From Cherax quadricarinatus (taxonomy: Eukaryota > Arthropoda > Malacostraca > Decapoda > Parastacidae), in assembly GCF_038502225.1 (NCBI RefSeq), contig NC_091391.1, forward strand, positions 6,040,903-6,104,902: a DNA stretch of 64,000 bases, written 5' to 3'. The notes under the pieces are model-generated. The model saw only the letters and a list, made by a program, of their open reading frames with translations. It was not told the origin of the DNA and did no database searches. Of the stretch, positions 54,517 through 64,000 are shown in pieces (position 1 is the first letter of the stretch; the number at the start of each line of letters is the position of its first letter). A program made the position numbers and the translations under genes.

Positions 54517-57500
54517 CCGGAAAAAAATCCCCCCCAGTACCAACAATACCACCAGTCCGATGACATTCTTTTTTGCAAATATACAGGGTCTAAAGCCAGC
54601 AACAAACAACAAAATACCTTTCATCCGTGGACTGCTTGCAGAGGCAAAGGCAATGTTCGCGGCTTTCACTGAGACCCACATAAAGGATCACTTGGACAAC
54701 GAAATATGGATCCCAGGTTACAACCTATACAGATGTGAAAGAGTGAACAGGCAAAAGGGGGGGGGGGTTTGGCCTGTACATTGCAGAGTCACTTGTTTGC
54801 ACAGAACAGCTAAATGCCTCAAATGATGTAGTGGAAGTTTTAGCAGTAAAGGTCGAGAACCAAAACCTAGTCATTGTGGTAGTCTACAAGCCTCCAGATG
54901 CAACATCCCAGCAATTCCAGGAACAGCTCTTAAAAATTTACCACTGTCTGGAAAATCTTCCAGCTCCTGCACCCAACATCTTGCTCCTGGGGGATTTCAA
55001 CTTAAGGCACCTAAAATGGAGGAATATAGCAAATAATATTGTTGCAGTAATAACACCAGGAGACAGCTCTGATGAAAACTCACACTCACACGAGCTTTTA
55101 AATCTCTGCACAAAATTCAATTTAAACCAGCAAATAATAGAGCCTACTAGACTGGAGAATACACTAGACCTCATCTTCACTAACAATGATGATCTGATAA
55201 GAAATGTCACCATATCAAAAACAATATACTCAGATCACAACATAAGTGATGTTCAGACATGTATGTGTGGAGCCCCAGACAGACATAATGAGACTAGTCA
55301 CGAGGGAGCATTCACCAAATTCAACTTCAATAACAAAAACATAAAGTGGGACCAAGTAAACCAAGTCCTAACCGATATAAGCTGGGAAGATATACTAAGC
55401 AACACAGACCCCAACTTATGCCTAGAACAGATTAACTTGGTGGCACTCGATGTATGCACAAGGCTTATTCCTCTAAGAAAAAGGAGGAGTAGATGTAAAA
55501 CAGAAAGAGACAGGCGCTCCCTTTACAGGCGACGGAAAAGAATAACAGAGCGGCTAAAAGAGGTCAATATATCTGAAATGCGTAGGGAGACACTGGTCAG
55601 AGAAATAGCAAGCATCGAACTCAAGCTAAAGGAATCTTATAGGAGTCAGGAATCGCGGGAAGAACTAAAAGCCATAAATGAAATCGAAAGAAACCCAAAG
55701 TATTTCTTCTCCTATGCCAAATCAAAGTCGAGAACAACATCCAGTATTGGGCCCCTACTTAAACAAGATGGGTCCTACACAGATGACAGCAAGGAAATGA
55801 GTGAGCTACTCAAGTCCCAATATGACTCAGTTTTTAGCAAGCCGCTAACCAGACTGAGAGTCGAAGATCAAAATGAATTTTTTATGAGAGAGCCACAAAA
55901 TTTGGTTAACACAAGCCTATCCGATGTTATCCTGACGCCAAATGACTTCGAACAGGCGATAAATGACATGCCCATGCACTCTGCCCCAGAGCCAGACTCA
56001 TGGAACTCTGTGTTCATCAAGAACTGAAAGAAGCCCCTATCACGAGCCTTTTCCATCCTATGGAGAGGGAGCATGGACAGGGGGTCGTCCCACAGTTACT
56101 AAAAACAACAGACATAGCCCCACTCCACAAAGGGGGCAGTAAAGCAACAGCAAAGAACTACAAACCGATAGCACTAACATCCCATATCATAAAAATCTTT
56201 GAAAGAGTCCTAAGAAGCAAGATCACCACCCATCTAGAAACCCATCAGTTACACAACCCAGGGCAACATGGGTTTAGAACAGGTCGCTCCTGTCTGTCTC
56301 AACTATTGGATCACTACGACAAGGTCCTAAATGCACTAGAAGATAAAAAGAATGCAGATGTAATATATACCGACTTTGCAAAAGCCTTCGACAAGTGTGA
56401 CCATGGCGTAATAGCGCACAAAATGCGTGCTAAAGGAATAACAGGAAAAGTCGGTCGATGGATCTATAATTTCCTCACTAACAGAACACAGAGAGTAGTC
56501 GTCAACAGAGTAAAGTCCGAGGCAGCTACGGTGAAAAGCTCTGTTCCACAAGGCACAGTACTCACTCCCATCTTGTTCCTCATCCTCATATCCGACATAG
56601 ACAAGGATGTCAGCCACAGCACCGTGTCTTCCTTTGCAGATGACACCCGAATCTGCATGACAGTATCTTCCATTGCAGACACTGCAAGGCTCCAGGCGGA
56701 CATCAACCGAATCTTTCAGTGGGCTGCAGAAAACAATATGAAGTTCAACGATGAGAAATTTCAATTACTCAGATATGGTAAACACGAGGAAATTAAATCT
56801 TCATCAGAGTACAAAACAAATTCTATCCACAAAATAGAGCGAAACACCAACGTCAAAGACCTGGGAGTGATCATGTCGGAGGATCTCACCTTCAAGGACC
56901 ATAACATTGTATCAATCGCATCTGCTAGAAAAATGACAGGATGGATAATGAGAACCTTCAAAACTAGGGAGGCCAAGCCCATGATGACACTCTTCAGGTC
57001 ACTTGTTCTATCTAGGCTGGAATGTTGCTGCACACTAACAGCACCTTTCAAGGCAGGTGAAATTGCTGACCTAGAAAATGTACAGAGAACCTTCACGGCG
57101 CGCATAACGGAGATAAAACACCTCAATTACTGGGAGCGCTTGAGGTTCCTAAACCTGTATTCCCTGGAATGCAGGCGGGAGAGATACATGATTACATACA
57201 CCTGGAAAATCCTAGAGGGACTAGTACCGAACTTGCACACGAAAATCACTCACTACGAAAGCAAAAGACTTGGCAGACGATGCAACATCCCCCCAATGAA
57301 AAGCAGGGGTGTCACTAGCACGTTAAGAGACCATACAATAAGTGTCAGGGGCTCGAGACTGTTCAACTGCCTCCCAGCATACATAAGGGGGATTACCAAC
57401 AGACCCCTGGCAGTCTTCAAGCTGGCACTGGACAAGCACCTAAAGTCGGTTCCTGACCAGCCAGGCTGTGGCTCGTACGTTGGTTTGCGTGCAGTTAGCA

Positions 57501-57535
57501 GCAACAGCCTGGTTGATCAGGCTCTGATCCACTAG
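54514..57535 (+). pseudogene. LINE copy 3 ORF2, multiply broken
   Basis: Relative to copy 1: the start homopolymer is A7-T-C7; the G run near 54760 is longer and shifts the frame after NRQKGG; a Cys codon is TGA at 56025-56027 (after NSVFIKN); one base is missing near 56079 (DTGVV region); and the C-terminal end stops early at 57533-57535 (CAG to TAG). The motifs GDFN, SDHN and FADD are all still readable in pieces 54560-54826, 54831-56027 and 56000-57535. Confidence 0.92.
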
Positions 57536-57604
57536 GAGGCCTGGTCACAGACCGGGCCGCAGGGGCGTTGACCCCCGGAACTCTCTCCAGGTAAACTCCA
57601 GCTA

Positions 57605-60600
57605 AACACTGCTGTGTCAAGGTATGCAGCAGCACCAGAAACACTGCTGTGTCGAGGTATGCAGCATCACCAGAAACACTGCTGTGTCGAATTATGCAGC
57701 AGCACCAGAAACACTGCTGTGTCGATTTATGCAGCAGCACCACAAAAACTGCTGTCTCAAGGTATGCAGCAGTACCAGAAACACTGCTGTCTCAAGGTAT
57801 GCAGCAGTACCTGAAACACTGCTGTCTCAAGGTATGCAGCAGTACCAGAAACACTGCTGTGTCGAGGTATGCAGCAGCACCAGAAACACTGCTGTGTCGA
57901 GGTATGCAGCAGCACCATAAACACTGCTGTGTCGAGGTATGCAGCAGCACCAGAAACACTGCTGTGTCGAGGTATGCAGCAGCACCAGAAACACTGCTGT
58001 GTTGAGGTATGCAGCAGCACCAGCAACATTACTGTGTCGAGGTATGCAGCAGCACCAGAAACACTGTTGTGTCGGTTTATGCAGCAGCAACAGAAACACT
58101 GCTGTGTCAAGGTATGCAACAGTACCAGAAACATTGATGTGTCGATGTATGCAGCAGCACCAAAAACACTGCTGTGTCGAGGTATGCAGCAGCACCAGAA
58201 ACACTGCTGTGTCGAGGTATGCAGCAGCACCAGAAACACTGCTGTGTCGAGGTATGCAGCAGCACCAGAAACACTGCTGTGTCGAGGTATGCGGCAGCAC
58301 CAGAAACACTACTGTGTCAAGGTATCCAGCAGTACCAGAAACTGCTATGTCAACGTATGCAGCAGCATCGAAACACTGTCAAGGTATGCAGCGGCACCAG
58401 AAACACTGCTGTGTCGAGGTATGCAGCAGCACCAGTAACACTGCTGTGTCGAGGTATGCAGCAGCAAAAGAAACACTGTTGTGACGATTTATGCAGCAGC
58501 ACCAGAAACACTGCTGTGTCGATTTATGCAGAAGCACCAGAAACGCTGCTGTGTCAAGGTATGCAGCAGCACCAGAAACACTGCTGTGTCAAGGTATGCA
58601 GCAGCACCAGAAACACTGCTGTGTCAAGGTATGCAGCAGCACCAGAAACACTGCTGTGTCGAGGTATGCAGCAGCACCAGAAACACTGTTGTGTCGATTT
58701 TTGCAGCAGCACCAGAAACATTGCTGTGTCGAGGTATGCAGCAGTACCAGAAACACTGCTGTGTCAAGGTATGCAACAGCACCAGAAGCACCGGTGTGTC
58801 AAGGTATGCTGCAGTACCAGAAACACTGCTGTGTCAAGGTATGCAGCAGCACCAAAAACACTGCTGTCTCGAGGCATGCAACAGCACCAGAAACACTGCT
58901 GTGTCGAGGTATGCAGCAGCATCGGAAACACTGCTGTGTCGATTTATGCAGCAGCACAAGAAACACTGCTGTGTCAAGGTATTCAGCAGTTCCAGAAACA
59001 CTGTTGTGTCGTTTTATGTAGCAGCACAAGAAACACTGCTGTGTCAAAGTATGCAGCAGTACCAGAAACACTGCTGTGACGAGGTATGCAGCAGTATCAG
59101 AAGCACTGCTGTGTCAAGGTATGCAGCAGCACCAGAAACACTGCTGTGTCAAGGTATGCTGCAGTACCAGAAACACTGCTGTGTCGAGGTATGCAGCAGC
59201 ACCAGAAACACTGTTGTGTCGATTTATGCAGCAGCAACAGAAACACTGTTGTGTCAAGGAATGCAGCAGTACCAGAAACACTGCTGTGTCGATGTATGCA
59301 GCAGCACCAGAAGCACTGCTGTGTCAAGGTATGCAGCAGCACCAGAAACACTGCTGTGTCGAGGTATGCATCAGCGCCAGAAACACTGCTGTGTCGATTT
59401 ATGCAGCAGCACCAGAAACTGCTGTGTCGAGGTATGCAGCAGCACCAGAAACACTGCTGTGTCGAGGTATGCAGCAGCACCAGAAACACTGCTGTGTCAA
59501 GGTATGCAGCAGCACCAGAAACATTGATGTGTCAAGGTATGCAGCAGCACCAAAAACACTGTTGTTTCGAGGTATGCAGCAGCACTAGAAACACTGCTGT
59601 GTCGATGTATGCAGCAGCACCAGAAACACTGCTGTGTCGAGGTATGCAGCAGCACCAGAAACACTGCTGTGTCGAGGCATGCAGCAGCACCAGAAACACT
59701 GCTGTGTCGAGGTATCCAGCAGCACCAGAAACACTGCTGTGTCAAGGTATCCAGCAGTACCAGAAACTGCTGTGTCAACGTATACAGCAGAACCAGAAAC
59801 ACTGTTAAGGTATACAGCAGCACCAGAAACACTGCTGTGTCGAGGTATGCAGCAGCGCCAGAAACACTGCTGTGTCGATTTATGCAGCAGCACCAGAAAC
59901 TGCTGTGTCGAGGTATGCAGCAGCACCAGAAACACTGCTGTGTCAAGGTATGCAGCAGCACCAGAAACATTGATGTGTCAAGGTATGCAGCAGCTCCAGA
60001 AACACTGCTGTGTCGAGGCATGCAGCAGCACCAGAAACACTGCTGTGTCGAGGCATGCAGCAGCACCAGAAACACTGCTGTGTCGAGGTATGCAGCAGCA
60101 CCAGAAACACTGCTGTGTCGAGGCATGCAGCAGCACCAGAAACACTGCTGTGTCGAGGTATCCAGCAGCACCAGAAACACTGCTGTGTCAAGGTATCCAG
60201 CAGTACCAGAAACTGCTGTGTCAACGTATACAGCAGAACCAGAAACACTGTTAAGGTATACAGCAGCACCAGAAACACTGCTGTGTCGAGGTATGCAGCA
60301 GCAACAGAAACACTGCTGTGTCGAGGTATGCAGCAGCACCAGAAACACTGCTGTGTCGAGGTATGCAGCAGCACCAGAAACATTGCTGTGTCGAGGTATG
60401 CAGCATCACCAGAAACACTGCTGTGTCGATTTATGCATCAGCAACAGAAACACTGCTGTGTCAAAATCTGCAGCAGTACCAGAAACACTGCTGTGTCGAG
60501 GTGTGCAGCAGCACCAGAAACACTGCTGTGTTGAGGTATGCAGCAGCAACAGAAACACTGCTGTGTCGAGGTATGCAGCAGCACCAGAAACACTGCTGTG

Positions 60601-62779
60601 TCAAGGTATCTAGCAGTACCAGAAACTGCTGTGTCAACGTATGCAGCAGCACCAGAAACACTGTCAAGGTATGCAGCAGCACCAGAAACACTGCTGTGTC
60701 GAGGTATGCAGCAGCACCAGAAGCACTGCTGTGTCAAGGTATGCAGCAGCACTAGAAACACTGCTGTGTCGAGGTATGCAGCAGCACCAGAAACACTGTT
60801 GTGTCGAGGTATGCAGCAGCACCAGAAACATTGCTGTGTTGAGGTATGCAGCAGCACCAGAAACATTGCTGTGTCGAGGTATGCAGCAGCACCAGAAACA
60901 CTGTTGTGTCGATTTATGCAGCAGCAACAGAAACACTGTTGTGTCAAGGAATGCAGCAGTACCAGAAACACTGCTGTGTCGATGTATGCAGCAGCACCAG
61001 AAGCACTGCTGTGTCAAGGTATGCAGCAGCACCAGAAACACTGCTGTGTCGAGGTATGCATCAGCGCCAGAAACACTTCTGTGTCGATTTATGCAGCAGC
61101 ACCAGAAACTGCTGTGTCGAGGTATGCAGCAGCACCAGAAACACTGCTGTGTCAAGGTATGCAGCAGCACCAGAAACATTGGTGTGTCAAGGTATGCAGC
61201 GGCACCAGAAACACTGTTGTGTCGAGGTATGCAGCAGCATTAGAAACATTGCTGTGTCGATGTATGCAGCAGCACCAGAAACACTGCTGTGTCGAGGTAT
61301 GCAGCAGTACCAGAAACACTGCTGTGTCGAGGCATGCAGCAGCACCAGAAACACTGCTGTGTCGAGGTATCCAGCAGCACCAGAAACACTGCTGTGTCAA
61401 GGTATCCAGCAGTACCAGAAACTGCTGTGTCAACGTATACAGCAGAACCAGAAACACTGTTAAGGTATACAGCAGCACCAGAAACACTGCTGTGTCGAGG
61501 TATGCAGCAGCAACAGAAACACTGCTGTGTCGAGGTATACAGCAGCACCAGAAACACTGCTGTGTCGAGGTATGCAGCAGCACCAGAAACATTGCTGTGT
61601 CGAGGTATGCAGCATCACCAGAAACACTGCTGTGTCGATTTATGCATCAGCAACAGAAACACTGCTGTGTCAAAGTCTGCAGCAGCACCAGAAACACTGC
61701 TGTGTCGAGGTATGCAGCAGCACCAGAAACACTGCTGTGTCGAGGTATGCAGCAGCACCAGAAACATTGCTGTGTCGAGGTATGCAGCATCACCAGAAAC
61801 ACTGCTGTGTCGATTGATGCATCTGCAACAGAAACACTGCTGTGTCGAGGTATGCAGCATCACCAGAAACACTGCTGTGTCGAGGTATGCAGCAGCACCA
61901 GAAACACTGCTGTGTCAAGGTATCTAGCAGTACCAGAAACTGCTGTGTCAACGTATGCAGCAGAACCAGAAACACTGTCAAGGTATGCAGCAGCACCAGA
62001 AACACTGCTGTGTCGAGGTATGCAGCAGCACCAGAAGCACTGCTGTGTCAAGGTATGCAGCAGCACTAGAAACACTGCTGTGTCGAGGTATGCAGCAGCA
62101 CCAGAAACACTGTTGTGTCGAGGTATGCAGCAGCACCAGAAACATTGCTGTGTTGAGGTATGCAGCAGCACCAGAAACATTGCTGTGTCGAGGTATGCAG
62201 CAGCACCAGAAACACTGTTGTGTCGATTTATGCAGCAGCAACAGAAACACTGTTGTGTCAAGGAATGCAGCAGTACCAGAAACACTGCTGTGTCGATGTA
62301 TGCAGCAGCACCAGAAGCACTGCTGTGTCAAGGTATGCAGCAGCACCAGAAACACTGCTGTGTCGAGGTATGCAGCAGCACCAGAAGCACTGCTGTGTCA
62401 AGGTATGCAGCAGCACCAGAAACACTGCTGTGTCGAGGTATGCAGCAGCACCAGAAGCACTGCTGTGTCAAGGTATGCAGCAGCACCAGAAACACTGCTG
62501 TGTCGAGGTATGCAGCAGCACCAGAAACATTGCTGTGTCGAGGTATGAAGCAGCTCCAGAAACACTGTTGTGTCGATTTATGCAGCAGCAACAGAAACAC
62601 TGCTGTGTCAAGGTATGCAGCAGTACCAAAAACACTGCTGTGTCGAGGTATGTAGCAGCACCAGAAACACTGCTGTGTCGAGGTATGCAGCAGCACCAGA
62701 AACACTGCTGTGTCGAGGTATGCAGCAGCACCAGAAACACTGCTGTGTCGAGGTATGCGGCAGCACTAGAAACACTACT
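57605..62779. repeat. 35-bp satellite array, long block with higher-order repeats
   Basis: About 148 units of the same 35-bp monomer. A CAACGTATACAGCAG variant recurs at 59776, 60222 and 61431 (spacings 446 and 1209), and CAACGTATGCAGCAG variants at 60635 and 61949 (spacing 1314), showing block duplications. Shortened 31-32-bp units lacking AACACTG-type bases occur at the same points. The unit is stop-free in all frames, so a 705-codon frame (60538-62655) is produced by chance; it is not a gene. Confidence 0.96.
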
Positions 62780-63717
62780 GTTAAGTTAAGTTTAATATGT
62801 TTATTATTGTTATGCAGGGTTCTGAGGATACACAAGAAACAGCTGCCTGGAGGTTCAGCCACCATAACCACTAGGCCTAGTCAGCGCCAGACCGTCACTA
62901 CTCCACTACAAACCCTATTTTTTATTTCCTCACTCATCCCACAGCATCCTGGCCATGTCAGAGCCTGGGTGAACATACAGGTAAGCCATAGAAGAGCCTA
63001 TGGCTTGGGTTAGCTAAACAAAAGGAGTACACGACTACAAACTTAGCTCAAATACACAGGATCTCCGACGCCAGCCTCCACACCATGCTGACCCCACGTG
63101 ACTCTCCCAGCCACGCTCACTCCGCATACCCAAACACCCTTGGAAAATAAATCCCTAGCAGGATTTCTTTATAATTACAGTTAGAGTACTTTACAGTGCC
63201 CCCAAATGCACATTATGAATTATAAAATTATTCTTTACAATTATAACATTCGTCTATTATTATGGCACACTTCTCCACTGTATATACATTACAATGTCAT
63301 GCAGAACCCTGCATAACACCCCCACCCCCAGACCATAGGTCTCACTCTGCTAGCAGGGTAGGTCTAGTCACGATCATGACAAGTTACAAAGGTATTTACA
63401 GATTACAGAGGTACACAATGGGTCCAGGGACCGGGCTCCAAAGTTTTGATGGCTGAACTAGGTACAAGGTAATGAACTCACAAGTTACAAAGGTAATGAA
63501 CTCACAAGTTACAAAGGTAATGAATACTGTAAGAATGGTTACTTACGTTTATACATGGCTGCAATCATGAACAAATTTTAGAGTAATGAGCAATTCACAC
63601 TTCCACACCCGGTCACAACTGTAGTGAGTTATTGGTGCAAATGTTGATTGCTGAGTCTCTCTCTCTCACACACACACACACATACACACATACAAATTCA
63701 TACACACACACACATAA

Positions 63718-63775
<58 letters not shown>
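62780..63775 (-). mobile_element. inverted, longer relative of the 50454 retroposon
   Basis: On the minus strand it starts in the CA/TG run, passes GTGACCGGGTGTGGAAGTGT, two to three of the 24-bp units and TCAAAACTTTGGAGC ... CCAGG, then has about 550 bp not in the 50454 copy, and ends with CATAACAATAATAAACATAT and TAAACTTAACTTA against the 35-bp array. Only short chance open frames are seen. The extra 550 bp may be ancestral sequence lost from the shorter copy. Confidence 0.75.
63654..63775. repeat. TC/CA microsatellite
   Basis: A short TC run (63654-63667) is followed by an interrupted CA run to 63775. It forms the 5' end of the minus-strand retroposon and abuts the LINE fragment. Confidence 0.95.
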
Positions 63776-63777
<2 letters not shown>

Positions 63778-64000
63778 CTGGCAAACCTGAGAACAGCATT
63801 CCGATACCTTAGTAAGGAATCATTCAAGACACTGTACACCGTGTATGTCAGGCCCATACTGGAGTATGCAGCATCTGTTTGGAACCCGCACTTGATAAAG
63901 CACGTCAAGAAACTAGAGAAAGTACAAAGGTTTGCTACAAGGTTAGTTCCAGAGCTAAGGGGAATGTCCTATGAAGAAAGATTAAGGGAAATTGGCCTGA
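63778..64000 (+). pseudogene. third LINE family: RT C-terminal (thumb) fragment, runs off the window
   Basis: Plus-strand frame from 63778 is open to the edge: LANLRTAFRYLSKESFKTLY, then VYVRPILEYAASVWNPHLIK, then HVKKLEKVQRFATRLVPEL and YEERLREIGL. This is the segment after the RT active site in Jockey/CR1-type LINEs (YVRPxLEYxxxVWNP, EKVQRxAT). It is clearly different from the main LINE in this window. It is 5'-truncated at the CA run; whether the rest is intact cannot be seen. Confidence 0.85.

Larger units (their letters stand above)
52755..57604 (+). mobile_element. main-family LINE, copy 3 (decayed)
   Basis: Plus-strand copy with the same layout as copy 2: 5' untranslated 52755-53289, ORF1 from 53290, ORF2 to 57535, and a 3' repeat ending GGTAAACTCCAGCTAA. 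Several frameshifts and two nonsense changes are visible. Preceded by the rest of segment A (52647-52754, TACCAGCGGTCGCAATATAC). Confidence 0.92.

Noticed and set aside
60538..62655. A 705-codon Cys/Gln-rich frame
   Set aside because: Same satellite artefact; the start is just one of many ATG-containing monomers and the end is the first mutated unit.
63666..63908. An 80-codon frame over the CA run
   Set aside because: The Val/Cys alternation is the TG/CA microsatellite; the rest is antisense to the LINE fragment at 63778.

Overview
This window is eukaryotic and made almost entirely of repeats. It has no operons, no bacterial-type genes and no complete host gene. The dispersed families I recognise from memory are ones I associate with decapod crustaceans (crayfish, shrimp): a tRNA-headed SINE with a CTTAT tail, a gene-tail repeat reading 'CCACCCTGCCTTGGTGGGA', and a LINE whose 3' end is an 11-bp TCCAGGTAAAC repeat. 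The organism call is an inference.

Layout. 1-13404: a 50-bp satellite whose monomer can fold into a hairpin, with higher-order repeats of about 1.4 kb and about 5.4 kb; one SINE insertion was copied along with the 5.4-kb unit. 13405-20425: low-copy DNA with dispersed repeats, a decayed LINE fragment, several inverted-repeat (MITE-like) elements, an LTR-like insertion inside one of them, and two small stop-free segments with good splice signals that could be host exons. 20426-26817: a decayed minus-strand L1/Tx1-type LINE with a 9-bp target duplication, inserted into an older fragment of the window's main LINE family and itself hit by a Penelope-like insertion (with a hammerhead-ribozyme-like core) and by another LINE fragment. 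27141-35083: 30-bp and 35-bp satellites split by LINE copy 1 (minus strand), the only copy with both ORFs open. 35084-44913: a low-copy segment ('A') carrying a BEL/Pao-type LTR element (minus strand, 1188-bp LTRs, pol mostly lost), which carries an intact Ty3/Gypsy-type element (plus strand, 1195-residue polyprotein). 44914-49740: LINE copy 2. 49741-50384: 35-bp array. 50386-52754: a second copy of A without the BEL element but with two other insertions. 52755-57604: LINE copy 3 (decayed). 57605-62779: a long 35-bp array. 62780-64000: an inverted relative of one of those insertions, a CA microsatellite and the start of another LINE fragment.

How it fits together. The two A segments are natural filled/empty pairs: each lacks the insertions the other carries, so boundaries can be read directly and insertions ordered (A-LINE-array duplication first, then BEL in one copy and two other insertions in the other, Gypsy inside BEL later). 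The points most worth a second look are a Gypsy primer site that is complementary to the element's own LTR rather than an evident tRNA site (possible self-priming), the hammerhead-like fold, and a LINE whose ORF1 stop and ORF2 start overlap as TAATG directly before homopolymers whose lengths differ among copies. Coordinates of repeat edges are good to a few bases where a target duplication or empty site is cited, otherwise to tens of bases.
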